Positions 8,874-21,467 are shown, counted from the stretch's first letter. The stretch: DNA of 64,000 nucleotides from Streptomyces sp. Root1304 (GCF_001426405.1 NZ_LMEP01000001.1:745241-809240); one strand, 5' to 3'. A program made the numbers and translations. The notes: generated by a model not told the origin, from the letters alone.

Positions 8874-8887
8874 ACCTTCGCGAAGGT
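8874..8887. promoter_or_regulatory. MARE-like operator in decarboxylase promoter
   Basis: Perfect 14-base palindrome ACCTTCGCGAAGGT, 17 bases before the decarboxylase start. Read on the minus strand it lies between TTGATA (8892-8887, -35-like) and an AT-rich TTTTTATTTC stretch (-10-like), an ideal place for repression. It closely resembles methylenomycin-furan operators recalled as ACCTTCSSGAAGGT-type palindromes and the centre of the site at 3354-3377. Confidence 0.75.
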
Positions 8888-8970
8888 ATCAACTGTCATC
8901 AGTGACGCTGATGGACGACCGGATCCACCACCCGGCCGACCAGCGGCGATGACAGGAGGACGGGGCTCCG

Positions 8971-9153
8971 CTACCCGGCGGTCCGCCGGGGCCTCGGCAC
9001 GAGTTCGCCCCCACAGTTGGGGCAGACGTCGCTCATCGCGTCGGCACAGGGCACACAGAAACTGCACTCGTACGAACAGATCCGCGCGTCCCCGTCGACG
9101 GCCAGCGCCGCGGTCCCGCACTTCTCGCACAGCTCACGCATCTCCAGAGCCAC
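8971..9153 (-). CDS. DUF1272 zinc-ribbon-like small protein
   Basis: A 60-residue cysteine-rich protein with CEKCG, then CSYECSFCVPCA and CPNCGG, the pattern of DUF1272 proteins; four CxxC-type pairs suggest zinc binding. The start is the GTG at 9153-9151, which has AGGAGG five bases upstream; an ATG further up would put this ribosome site inside the gene. It is divergent from no close neighbour and lies 88 bases from the decarboxylase operator, so it may be the outer limit of the biosynthetic cluster. Function unknown. Confidence 0.85.
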   Translation of the reverse strand: MALEMRELCEKCGTAALAVDGDARICSYECSFCVPCADAMSDVCPNCGGELVPRPRRTAG

Positions 9154-9410
9154 GACGACCTCCTTCTCCCGCACGCGCCACGCGTACGTCCGACGACACC
9201 CTCATCGTCGAGGAGCCCGCGACCACGGGAAACAGCCGGAAGGCCAATGATCAACAGGATCGGGCCAGGGGGCGGGTGGGTGCGGAATGCCGGAGCAGGG
9301 GCGGGGCGGGAGGACCCGCATCCGCCGGGACGGGGCAGCCGGTGCGGGACGAGATGGCCCGGTCAGCGCCGGGCGGGGCGGCCAGGCCGGCGCCGGGCGG
9401 GGCGGCGCGG

Positions 9411-9788
9411 TCAGTGCCGGACGAGGCAGAAGGGGTGGCCGGACGGGTCCGCGTAGACCTTCCAGCGGCGGGCGCCGTCGCCCGCGTCCAGGAGGGTCGC
9501 GCCCAGGGCGCGGACCTGTTCGTCGGCGGCGTCGAGGTCGGCGACCTCGAAGTCGAGGTGGAACTGCTGGGGAAGATCGGGGTGCGGCCACGTCGGCGGG
9601 CGGTGATCGGCGACGCGCTGGAAGCAGAGGACGAGCCCGCCGGGCGTGTGCAGGGTGGACCAGTCCTCACCGAGGTGCCAACGGGGGTCGGGCCGGTCGA
9701 CCTCGCCGCCGAGGACGGCGCGGTAGAACTCCGCGAGCTCGGCGGGCACGGGGCAGTCGATGACGAGGCACTGCAGCTGGGCGATCAC
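9411..9788 (-). CDS. VOC/glyoxalase family protein
   Basis: A 125-residue single-module vicinal oxygen chelate protein with two beta-alpha-beta repeats: LQCLVIDCPVPAELAEFY at the start, FHLDFEVADLDAA at about residue 70, and the closing YADPSGHPFCLVRH. Potential metal ligands are the His in QFHLDFE and the region around PSGHPFC. Upstream stretch 9154-9410 contains tandem GCGCCGGGCGGGGCGG copies but no gene. Such proteins include dioxygenases, resistance proteins and isomerases; the substrate cannot be told. Confidence 0.85.
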   Translation of the reverse strand: MIAQLQCLVIDCPVPAELAEFYRAVLGGEVDRPDPRWHLGEDWSTLHTPGGLVLCFQRVADHRPPTWPHPDLPQQFHLDFEVADLDAADEQVRALGATLLDAGDGARRWKVYADPSGHPFCLVRH

Positions 9789-9904
9789 GCGGGGAGTCTA
9801 GGACCCGCCCGGCGGGTCTTCACGGGATTCGCCCCGAGACCTCGGGCCGGACGGCTCCCCCACCCTTCCCGCCCCTGCCCTCGCCTCCCGTACCCGCCCC
9901 CACC

Positions 9905-10140
9905 CTCCCCCTACGGTCCGGGGCGACCCCCTTACGGGGTCGGGCGGCCCCCTACGGGCGGGGTGCCCCCTCAAGGGTCGGCGGCCCCCTACGGGCAGGG
10001 CAACCCCTACGGGCCGGACGACCCTTCCGGGCCGGGCAACGCCCTACGGGCGGGGCGCCCCCCTACAGGCCGGACGACCCCCTACAGACCCGATGACGCC
10101 CTACGGGCCGGGCGCGCCCCACGGGCCGGCAAGCGAGCCC
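9905..10140. repeat. Imperfect CCCTACGGGC repeat tract
   Basis: About ten imperfect copies of a 20-26-base unit built on CCCCTACGGGCCGGGC fill most of the 373-base gap between the VOC and exporter genes. Read on the plus strand in one frame it gives a Pro-Tyr-Gly-rich peptide (PYGPGRPPYGVGRPP and similar) like the tails of some Streptomyces membrane proteins, so it may be a coding relic. Similar CCCTTACGGG/CCCGTACGGG copies occur at 21339-21467 and 53848-53910. Confidence 0.6.
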
Positions 10141-10161
10141 TCCCCCTGCGAGCCACACCGC

Positions 10162-11178
10162 CTACGCCGCGAGGTCCCGTGGCCGATTGCCCCGGACCTG
10201 GGTGCGGACCGCGCCCATGCTCGCCGCGATGACGAGGGCGATGGCCAGGGCGTCCGTCAGGGACAGGGCCTGATGGAGGACGAGGAAGCCGGCCGTCGCT
10301 GCGATGGCCGGTTCGAGGCTCATCAGGATCGCGAAGGTGGGGGCGGGGAGACGCCGCAGGGCGAGGAGTTCGAGGGTGTACGGAAGGACGGAGGACATCA
10401 GGGCGACCCCGAGGCCGAGGGCGATCGTCGACGGCACGAGGAGCTTGTCACCGGCCTCGGCGATGCCCAGCGGCAGGCTCAGGACCGCGCCGAACGCCAT
10501 CGCGAGGGCGAGTCCGTCCGCCTGCGGGAAGCGCCGGCCCGTACGGGCGCTGAACACGATGTACGTCGCCCACATCACGCCCGCCGCCAGCGCGAACCCG
10601 GCACCCACCGGATCCAGCCGGTCGAAGCCGCCGCCGCCGAGCAGGACGACGCCGCCGAGGGCCAGCCCTGCCCAGAGCAGGTTCATCAGGCGCCGGGAGG
10701 CGACCACCGAGAGGACCAGCGGGCCCAGGACCTCCAGGGTCACCGCGGCGCCGAGGGGTATGCGGTCGGCGGCCTGGTAGAAGAGGATGTTCATCCCGGC
10801 CATCGCCGTACCGAAGGCGACGACCGTGCCCCAGTCGGCCCGGCTGTAGCCCCGCACCTTGGGACGGCAGACGAGGAGCAGGACGAGGGCGGCGAGCACG
10901 AGCCGCAGCGTCACGACGCCGAGGGCGCCGGCCCGGGGCATCAGAAGGACGGCGACGGCGGAGCCGAACTGCACGGAGAGCCCGCCGGCGACGACGAGCG
11001 CGACGGGCCCGAGCCGATGCCCCGACTCCTTACGGGCAGCGAAGCCCGCCGACGCCGGGGCGCCCGCCGATGCGGAGGCGCCCGCCGCTCCCGCAGCACC
11101 CGTCGACCCCGCGCCGACCTCGGCGCGCACCGGGACGGGGGCCGGGGTCAGGGTCGCCTCCTTGACCGGACTGTCCAC
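10162..11178 (-). CDS. EamA family exporter, RhtA-like
   Basis: A 338-residue DMT-superfamily protein. After a 55-residue Ala/Gly-rich cytoplasmic leader there are ten transmembrane segments. The sequences SVQFGSAVAVLLMPRAGALG, VTLRLVLAALVLLLVCRP and LSSVLPYTLELLALRRLP match the threonine/homoserine exporter RhtA branch. It probably exports small metabolites or amino acids. It is divergent from a LysR gene (start 11326) across about 150 bases, the usual position of a LysR regulator and its target. The true start could be one of several downstream codons, as the leader is unusual. Confidence 0.85.
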   Translation of the reverse strand: MDSPVKEATLTPAPVPVRAEVGAGSTGAAGAAGASASAGAPASAGFAARKESGHRLGPVALVVAGGLSVQFGSAVAVLLMPRAGALGVVTLRLVLAALVLLLVCRPKVRGYSRADWGTVVAFGTAMAGMNILFYQAADRIPLGAAVTLEVLGPLVLSVVASRRLMNLLWAGLALGGVVLLGGGGFDRLDPVGAGFALAAGVMWATYIVFSARTGRRFPQADGLALAMAFGAVLSLPLGIAEAGDKLLVPSTIALGLGVALMSSVLPYTLELLALRRLPAPTFAILMSLEPAIAATAGFLVLHQALSLTDALAIALVIAASMGAVRTQVRGNRPRDLAA

Positions 11179-11325
11179 CGAGGACTCCTCACTCGTTCAT
11201 TGAACTGCACTTTCAGTCCAGAATAATGCACTCCCGGCTGGATGTCGCCGAAGTTCCCCCCTCACGCTACGAGCCCCAGCGCGGCACCGGAAATGCCGAT
11301 TGTGCTGCGGTTATGCTCCGAAGGC

Positions 11326-12183
11326 ATGAGCATCGAGCTACGCCACCTCCGCTGCTTCCTCGCCATCGCCGAGGAATCCAGCCTCACCAGGGCGGCCGCG
11401 CGACTCCACCTCACCCAGCCGGCCGTCTCGCGCACGCTCGCCGCGCTCGAATCGCACCTGGGCGCCCGGCTCGTGGACCGCAGCACCCACCACCTGGCGC
11501 TGACGGCCGACGGCCGCGCGTTCCAGGACAGGGCGGCTGCGGCGCTGGCCGCGTTCGAGGACGCGGTGGACCCGGCGAGGCTCCGGCACCGGCCGCTGCG
11601 GCTGGGGCACGCGTGGTCGGCGTTCGGCCCGTACACGACGCCGCTGCTACGGCGCTGGCAGCGGGAGCACCCGGAGACCCCGCTCGAACTCCTCAGGATC
11701 GACGACCGGACGGCGGGCCTGACGCGGGGCGAGGTGGACGCGGCGCTGCTGAGGGGGCAGGTCGAGGCGCCGGGGCTGGTCACGGAGGAACTGACGACGG
11801 AGGAACGGGTGGCGGCGGTCCCGGCGGACAGCCCGCTGGCGGAGCGGCCGGGGCTGACGCTCGGAGACCTGGCGGACGGAACGGTCGTACTGAACACGGT
11901 GTCGGGCACGACGGCGCTCACGCTCTGGCCGCCGGGCGCGCGCCCGGCGGCGACGCTGACGGTCGCCAACACGGACGACTGGCTGGCGGCCATCGCGGCG
12001 GGCAGGGGGGTCGGCGTCTCGTCGGCGTCGACGGCGGCGCTGCACCCGCACCCGGGGGTCGCGTACCGCCCGCTCCCCGACGCGCCGGCGCTGCCGGTGG
12101 TCCTGGCATGGCGCGACGCGTTCCCGCACCCGGCGACGGGGGCGCTGGCGGCGATGGCGCACGAGATCGTGAGCGGGGGGTGA
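11326..12183 (+). CDS. LysR family transcriptional regulator
   Basis: A 285-residue full-length LysR regulator. The winged HTH is at residues 1-60 (ELRHLRCFLAIAEESSLTRA followed by LTQPAVSRTLAALE), then an effector-binding domain of about 195 residues (RPLRLGHAWSAFGPYT to the end). The ATG at 11326 is chosen because the HTH normally begins within five residues of the start; an upstream in-frame ATG would add 28 unrelated residues. It probably controls the divergent RhtA-like exporter. Ligand unknown. Confidence 0.88.
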   Translation: MSIELRHLRCFLAIAEESSLTRAAARLHLTQPAVSRTLAALESHLGARLVDRSTHHLALTADGRAFQDRAAAALAAFEDAVDPARLRHRPLRLGHAWSAFGPYTTPLLRRWQREHPETPLELLRIDDRTAGLTRGEVDAALLRGQVEAPGLVTEELTTEERVAAVPADSPLAERPGLTLGDLADGTVVLNTVSGTTALTLWPPGARPAATLTVANTDDWLAAIAAGRGVGVSSASTAALHPHPGVAYRPLPDAPALPVVLAWRDAFPHPATGALAAMAHEIVSGG

Positions 12184-12299
12184 GGGGCGTACGCCCGGCA
12201 GGTCGGGGGTGCGGGGAAGCACGGCGGACGGTGGCGCCAGGTCTCCCGGGCGAGGGGGGCGAGCGCGCGAGCGGGCGGCCGCTGCCGATGGGCCGGGGT

Positions 12300-12911
12300 T
12301 CAGGCCCCGCTGGCCCGGGGTTGTCTGCTCTCCAGCCACACACCGATCTCACGCCGGAACTCTCGGTCTTCGTTCTTCCCGACCGGCCGCTCCAACTCCC
12401 GCTTCAACTCGCACAGAACGCCTGGAGAGTCGGCGGGGTCGCGTACCGCGTACACGGCCGCACCCGTTTCGTACGTGTCGGCCAGGAGCCAGACGCTGTT
12501 GTCCAGGGCCAGCATGGCGAAACCGGGGTGGCCGGGACGGATGCCGAGGAACGTCGCCGCACCGGCCCCCATGATGTCCCACCGTTCCAGCAGGCGGACC
12601 CGCTGCCAGCCGTGCATCGCGCGTCGCCGGCGGTCCTCCTCGGCGGTCCAGGTCCCCCTGGGCAACATGAGGAGGAACTCGCGGTTCTCGTCGATCAGGC
12701 CGGAGGACGTGGCGAGCTCGTACCAGGCCGCGTTGAGCCGCTCCACGAATCGTGGGTCCTCGTACTCGACCAGGTGGAACCCGAACACCCGCTCGCTTTC
12801 GTACCCCAGAACATGCGGGACCGCCGAACCCGGAACCGCATCGGGTATCAGCTCGATCCCGGCTCGCAGCAGCGGCCTGACCACTTTGCGATACCGCTCC
12901 TGCCGGCCCAA
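12300..12911 (-). CDS. Hypothetical protein, 203 residues
   Basis: Not recognised. It has no signal peptide or membrane segment; it is moderately charged with mixed alpha/beta character. Recognisable stretches include FGFHLVEYEDPRFVERLNAA and MLALDNSVWLLADTYETGAA, a pattern like small cytoplasmic proteins found beside XRE regulators in Streptomyces. Its third-position GC looks lower than that of neighbours and the flanks (12184-12299, 12912-13139) are gene-free, which may mean recent acquisition. The start ATG at 12911 is the only good one. Confidence 0.6.
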   Translation of the reverse strand: MGRQERYRKVVRPLLRAGIELIPDAVPGSAVPHVLGYESERVFGFHLVEYEDPRFVERLNAAWYELATSSGLIDENREFLLMLPRGTWTAEEDRRRRAMHGWQRVRLLERWDIMGAGAATFLGIRPGHPGFAMLALDNSVWLLADTYETGAAVYAVRDPADSPGVLCELKRELERPVGKNEDREFRREIGVWLESRQPRASGA

Positions 12912-13094
12912 ACCGACACCCCCTACCTCACTACCCGATGCCCTGCCCTATCCTGCCCGGCTGATCGTGCCGCACCCAGCCAGCCTTTGACCAAGATCGC
13001 CCGGCGGCGCGGATCCCGGATTGGGTGGTTTCCCGCAGTAACTCGACCTCGGGGAGCCAATCCGACCCCGTTCAGGCCCTGTTACCAGGAGTAG

Positions 13095-17324
<4,230 letters not shown>

Positions 17325-17347
17325 CCCCCGCTTCCCGCTCACCGCAC

Positions 17348-17388
17348 GAAGGGCCCGGCCCCGGACACCGTCCGGGGCCGGGCCCTTC
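17348..17388. terminator. Strong hairpin after serC
   Basis: Perfect 18-base arms, beginning GAAGGGCCCGGCCCCGGA, with a CACCG loop. It lies 24 bases after the serC stop and 56 bases before the stop of the convergent secreted protein gene, so it can act in both directions. Confidence 0.85.
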
Positions 17389-17443
17389 GGCTGTCTCCCT
17401 ACCGCCTTCTTCGCTACTCCTCGCTACTCCTCGCTGATCCTGG

Positions 17444-18457
17444 CTACTTCCGCAGCAGACGCTTGATGCCCACGACGAGGACGGTGGCGCCGGCGAGGAC
17501 GAGGAAGCCGGTGGTGACGCTGCCCTTTCCGGCGTCGGCGGGGGCCGCGCCCGACGGGGACGTCGGCGCGCCACCCGGACCCCGCGTCGGCTTTCCCGAG
17601 GGGTTTCCGGTGCCCGGCTGCCCGGACCGTTCCACCCGCAGGACCCGGCTGTTGCGGCCCTCCGAGCCGAACATGAGGGCCGAACCGTCTCTCGTGTACG
17701 TCACCGACTCCGCCTGCCCCTGGAACGGGGCCCCGACCGCCGTGCCGTCGTCACCGAGGCTGCCGCCGCCCGGGCCGCCCGCCTTCCAGGCGTACTCCTT
17801 CGCGCTGAAGTAGCCGCGCAGGACCAGTCTGTCGCCGTCCGGCGAGAACGCGCCGTCGGTCACCCACGGCACCTCGTCGACCCGCCGGAAGACGTTCGTC
17901 CCCGACGAGGAGAGCCGCTCGGGGCCCGCGTACAGCCCGCCGCCGTCCTCGTTCTTGCTGGCGATGTACACCCGGCCGGTCTTCGGATGGACCATCAGCG
18001 CCTCGGCGTTGCGCGGGCCGTCGGCGTACTTCACGACGTACTGCTTCGCCGTCACCGTCCGGTCCCCGAGCGTCTTCGGCTCGGGGAAGCGGTAGATCCA
18101 GACGTGGTCCCAGGAGCCGTCGAGGTTGTCACCGATGTCCCCGACGTAGATGTCGCCGTCCGGTCCGACCGCGATGGCCTCCATGTCCCGGGGGGTGCCG
18201 ACCCCCTTCATGGTCAGGGTCGCGACCGTCTTTCCCGTACGGGAGTCGATTCCGTAGATCAGGGGTGCGTCCTGGTCGTTGTGCGTCCAGTAGATCCCGG
18301 GGTGGGCCCGGCTCGCGGCGAGGCCGCTCGACTCGGTGACCCGGGAGTCCTCGATGGTGAAGTCCCGGTCGGGCTCCTGCCCTTCGGCATGGGCGAGACC
18401 GACCGGGAGCAGCACCAGGGCCGCCGCCGCGCCGAGAGCACACAGAGCAGATCGCAT
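17444..18457 (-). CDS. Secreted/anchored beta-propeller protein
   Basis: A 337-residue exported protein. Residues 1-25 form a signal peptide (MRSALCALGAAAALVLLPVG, then LAHAEG). The body resembles a WD40/NHL-type propeller with DSRVTESSGLAASRAHPGIY, WTHNDQD, MEAIAVGPDGDIYVGDIGDN and TDGAFSPDGDRLVLRGY. A Pro/Gly/Ser linker leads to a C-terminal membrane helix (GFLVLAGATVLVVGIKRLL), with no LPXTG-like sorting signal. It is probably held on the outer face of the membrane; activity unknown. The start is the ATG at 18457, which gives a proper signal peptide. Confidence 0.8.
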   Translation of the reverse strand: MRSALCALGAAAALVLLPVGLAHAEGQEPDRDFTIEDSRVTESSGLAASRAHPGIYWTHNDQDAPLIYGIDSRTGKTVATLTMKGVGTPRDMEAIAVGPDGDIYVGDIGDNLDGSWDHVWIYRFPEPKTLGDRTVTAKQYVVKYADGPRNAEALMVHPKTGRVYIASKNEDGGGLYAGPERLSSSGTNVFRRVDEVPWVTDGAFSPDGDRLVLRGYFSAKEYAWKAGGPGGGSLGDDGTAVGAPFQGQAESVTYTRDGSALMFGSEGRNSRVLRVERSGQPGTGNPSGKPTRGPGGAPTSPSGAAPADAGKGSVTTGFLVLAGATVLVVGIKRLLRK

Positions 18458-18553
18458 GGGCTCAAGCCTGCCACGGCGCGGCGGCCCCGGCCCGGTCCCC
18501 CGACCCTGAAAACTCCCTTGACCTGCCCTGAAGCCGATGTCAGGGTCGCGGCC

Positions 18554-19501
18554 GTGATCACCTCCGGCTCGCAGCCCTCCGCCGCCCCGCAGACCTCCGC
18601 CTCTCCGGCCTCCTCCTCGTCTCCCTCTTCCTCTTCCTCTTCCTCCGCCCCGCAGACCTTCTCCGCTCCCGACGGCACGACGCTCGCGTACCACGTGTCC
18701 GGCTCCGGTGCCCCGCTCCTCTGCCTCCCCGGCGGACCGTTCCAGAACTCCGCCTATCTGGGCGACCTCGGCGGGCTGAGCGCCCACCGCCGGCTGATCC
18801 GGCTCGACCTCCGGGGCACGGGCGCGTCCGCCGTGCCGGAGGACCCGGCCTCGTACCGCTGCGACCGCCTCGTCGAGGACGTGGAGGCGCTGCGCGCGCA
18901 CCTGGGCCTGGAGACGGTCGACCTGCTCGGGCACTCGGCGAGCGCGAACCTCGCGGCGCTGTACACGGCCCGGTACCCGGAGCGGGTGGCCCGGCTGGTC
19001 CTCGTCGCGCCGGGCACGGCGGCGGTCGGGCTCGACACGAGCGCGGAGGTACGGAAGGCCACGGCGCGGCTGCGGAGCGGGGAGTCGTGGTTCGGCCCGG
19101 CGTACGAGGCCCTGGAGCGGCTCTCGACGAACAGCGGTTCGGCCGAGGACGTCCAGGCGGTGACGCCGTTCTTCCACGGCACCTGGGACGACGCGGCGCG
19201 GGAGTTCCAGGCCGCGAGCGGCCGGCAGCGGAACAAGGACGCGGCCGCGGTCTACGGGAGCGAGGGTGCCTACGATCCGGCGGCCACGCGCGCGGTGCTG
19301 GCGGAGTTCGGGCGGCCGGTGCTCGTCGTGGCCGGGGAGTTCGACGCGAACACGCCCGTGCCGACGGCGACCGCGTACGCGGAGCTGTTCCCGAAGGCCG
19401 AGCGGTCCGGGCTGGTGGTCCTCGCGGGGGCGGGTCACTTCCCGTGGCACGACGACGCGGAGGGACTCGTGACGGCGGTGGCGGCGTTCCTGGAGGGCTG
19501 A
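18554..19501 (+). CDS. Alpha/beta hydrolase
   Basis: A 315-residue alpha/beta-hydrolase related to proline iminopeptidases. The oxyanion region CLPGGPF, the LRGTGAS segment, the nucleophile elbow LLGHSASANLA, the acid in GEFDANTP and the base in GAGHFPWHDD are all visible. The first 50 residues are a serine-rich run encoded by TCC/TCT repeats that no family member needs. The GTG at 18554 is the first start after stop-rich sequence; a later start inside the serine run is possible. It is divergent from the propeller gene with about 96 bases between. Substrate unknown. Confidence 0.82.
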   Translation: MITSGSQPSAAPQTSASPASSSSPSSSSSSSAPQTFSAPDGTTLAYHVSGSGAPLLCLPGGPFQNSAYLGDLGGLSAHRRLIRLDLRGTGASAVPEDPASYRCDRLVEDVEALRAHLGLETVDLLGHSASANLAALYTARYPERVARLVLVAPGTAAVGLDTSAEVRKATARLRSGESWFGPAYEALERLSTNSGSAEDVQAVTPFFHGTWDDAAREFQAASGRQRNKDAAAVYGSEGAYDPAATRAVLAEFGRPVLVVAGEFDANTPVPTATAYAELFPKAERSGLVVLAGAGHFPWHDDAEGLVTAVAAFLEG

Positions 19502-19632
19502 GGCCGAGGGGCTGAGACCGAGGAGCTGACGCCGAGGGGCAGGCCTCAGGGCCCCTCCGAAGGCCTCGGCGCACGCGTGCCCGTGTCCCGGATCACGTCG
19601 AGGTCCGGGACACCGTCCGCGATGATGTGACC

Positions 19633-20313
19633 ATGCGTTTTCTGTTCGTCGGCGACAGCATGACCATCGGACGCGCCGGCGACTGGACCTGGCGCTACCG
19701 CATGTGGCGGCACCTGGAGTCCGTACTCCCCGGCGGGTACGAGATCGTCGGCCCGCGCACCGGTCTTTACGACCCCGCCGCCGACGCCCCGGCCTCGGTG
19801 GCGTACGCCGACCCCGCGTTCCCCGACCCGGCCCGCCGGCACCTGGCCGGCTGGGGCGAGGGCTGGCTGCACATGGCGCCGGTGATCGGCGGGACCGTCA
19901 CGGAGACCGGGGCCGACGTGCTGCTCGTCTCGCTCGGTCTGATCGACCTCGGTTTCTACACCAACAGCACGCAGACCGAGGAGAACGTCCGGGCGTTCGT
20001 CGCGGCCGCCCGCACCGCGAACCCGCACGTCAAAGCCGTGCTCCTGCCGGTGATACCCAATGTCCGCGCCGGCTACGACGCCCCCTTCGCGGCCGAGTGC
20101 GCGCGCTTCAACGAACTGCTCGCGAAGGCGGTCGCCGACCTGGACACGGCCGCCTCGCCGCTGCTGCTCGCGACGGTCCCGGAGTCGTACGACCTCGGAG
20201 CCGACACGTACGACGGCACCCACCCCGGCCCCAGCGGGGAACACAAGCTGGCCGCCGCCTTCGCCGACGCGATGCACCAGGCGTGGGGGCTGGGCGGCCC
20301 GTACTCCCCCTGA
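19633..20313 (+). CDS. SGNH/GDSL family hydrolase
   Basis: A 226-residue SGNH-fold hydrolase. The block I motif FVGDSMTIG places the nucleophile serine at residue 9, a later LGLIDLGFYTNS corresponds to the block III area, and YDGTHPGPSGEHKLA carries the Asp-x-x-His catalytic pair. No signal peptide is seen, so it is probably cytoplasmic. A GTG two codons upstream is also possible. These enzymes deacylate esters of lipids or sugars; the substrate is not predictable. Confidence 0.85.
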   Translation: MRFLFVGDSMTIGRAGDWTWRYRMWRHLESVLPGGYEIVGPRTGLYDPAADAPASVAYADPAFPDPARRHLAGWGEGWLHMAPVIGGTVTETGADVLLVSLGLIDLGFYTNSTQTEENVRAFVAAARTANPHVKAVLLPVIPNVRAGYDAPFAAECARFNELLAKAVADLDTAASPLLLATVPESYDLGADTYDGTHPGPSGEHKLAAAFADAMHQAWGLGGPYSP

Positions 20314-20328
20314 GACGTGCCGCTCCCG

Positions 20329-20748
20329 TCAGGCCGCCCGGGTCAGCCGGTTCGCGAAGGTGGAGAGGGTGTACGTGCCGACGCCGAGGACGACCTCCAG
20401 GGCGTTGCGGCGGGTGTAGCCGGCCTTCGCGAAGGCGGCGAGGTCCTCGTCGCTCACCGCCCCGGAGGAGGCGAGGACCCGGAGGGTGAACGTCCGGACG
20501 GCGGCGAGGCGTTCGGCGTCGGGCGCCGGACCGAGGGCGGCCATCTTGGCCTCGTGCATGTCGACGCAGAGGTGGCACTGATGGCGTTCGGCGACGGTCA
20601 GGACGACGGTCTCGCGGGAGTGCGGGTCGAGGGTGGTGGACTCGAAGATCGCGCTGAGCTTGAGGAAGCCGTCGAGGGTCTCCGGGGACTCCTTGAGGAG
20701 GGCGACGGCGGCGGCGGTACGGGCGGACATGTCGAGCGGTGCGGACAA
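20329..20748 (-). CDS. AhpD-like carboxymuconolactone decarboxylase family
   Basis: A 139-residue alkylhydroperoxidase D-type protein with the redox motif CHLCVDMHEAKM in the all-helical core (SRETVVLTVAERHQ just before). AhpD-like proteins detoxify peroxides by way of the CxxC-type cysteine pair and nearby His. A TTG at 20748 is preferred because AGGGGGA lies six bases before it; the next ATG is at 20730. It is divergent from a MarR gene across about 30 bases, suggesting direct regulation by that MarR. Confidence 0.82.
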   Translation of the reverse strand: MSAPLDMSARTAAAVALLKESPETLDGFLKLSAIFESTTLDPHSRETVVLTVAERHQCHLCVDMHEAKMAALGPAPDAERLAAVRTFTLRVLASSGAVSDEDLAAFAKAGYTRRNALEVVLGVGTYTLSTFANRLTRAA

Positions 20749-20775
20749 GGCGGTTCCCCCTGAGTAGAATGGACA

Positions 20776-20791
20776 ACATGGTTGACCATGT
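20776..20791. promoter_or_regulatory. MarR operator-like palindrome at a leaderless start
   Basis: Perfect 7-base arms ACATGGT and ACCATGT around TG. It covers the ATG of the MarR gene. TAGAAT at 20765-20770 is a good -10 box placed so that transcription would begin at or next to that ATG, giving a leaderless transcript. Confidence 0.6.
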
Positions 20792-21338
20792 CGCTGGAGA
20801 AAACGTAAACCAGGTTGTCGATACTGGCAAGGGGGTACGCCCGGAAGCACCCGCGAGCGACGCGCCCGGGTACGACGCCCCCGGGTACGAACTGCCCCTG
20901 CTCCTCTTCGGCGGCTTCCGCACCCTGATCGACCGCCTGCACGCCCGCCTGGCCGCGGAGGGCCACCCCGACATGCGCCCGGCGCACGGCTTCGCCATGC
21001 AGGCGGTCGGCAGCCGGGGAGCCACCGCCAGCGAGATCGGCCGCCGTCTCGGCGTCTCCAAGCAGGCCGCCGGCAAGACCGTCGACCGGCTGCTCGCCCT
21101 CGGATACGCCGACCGCGCCGACGATCCCACCGACGCCCGCCGCAAACTCGTCCGCCTCACCCCGCGCGGCTTCGACGCCCTCGCCCGCTCGGCGGCGATC
21201 TTCGACGAACTGAGGGCGGAGTGGGTCGCGGCGCTCGGGGCGGACCGCGTCCGCGACCTGGAGGGCGCCCTGCGGAACGTCGTCCCCGCGGAGACGGCGT
21301 TCCGCCTGGACGCCACGAGCTGGCTGGGCACGCCCTGA
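20778..21338 (+). CDS. MarR family regulator
   Basis: A 186-residue MarR-type winged-helix protein. The DNA-binding part is GATASEIGRRLGVSKQAAGK, then TVDRLLALGYADRADDPTDARRK with the beta-wing DDPTDARRKLVRLT. The N-terminus before residue 40 is unrelated to the fold (repeated APGYDAPGYE). The ATG at 20778 fits a leaderless message; 20769 is an alternative. It probably represses itself and the divergent AhpD-like gene, a pairing common for oxidative-stress MarR proteins. No conserved N-terminal cysteine of the OhrR type is apparent. Confidence 0.82.
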   Translation: MVDHVAGENVNQVVDTGKGVRPEAPASDAPGYDAPGYELPLLLFGGFRTLIDRLHARLAAEGHPDMRPAHGFAMQAVGSRGATASEIGRRLGVSKQAAGKTVDRLLALGYADRADDPTDARRKLVRLTPRGFDALARSAAIFDELRAEWVAALGADRVRDLEGALRNVVPAETAFRLDATSWLGTP

Positions 21339-21467
21339 CCCTTACGGGACCCGGGCGCACCCTGCCCCGCCCCGGCCCTCACGGACACGGGGTCACCGGG
21401 CTCGGCCCGACCCTTACGGGCCCGGAACCACCCTGAGCCACCCCGACCCGCCCCGGCCCCTACGGGA
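21339..21467. repeat. CCCTTACGGG repeat spacer
   Basis: GC-rich spacer between convergent MarR and aldo/keto reductase genes. CCCTTACGGG occurs twice, with related CCCTCACGGA and CCCCTACGGG copies, flanked by GCCCCGCCCCGG. It is the same repeat family as 9905-10140. It may help termination, though no single strong stem is present. Confidence 0.5.

Noticed and set aside
9905-10140. CRISPR-like array
   Set aside because: Units vary in length and sequence and there are no unique spacers of equal size or cas genes.
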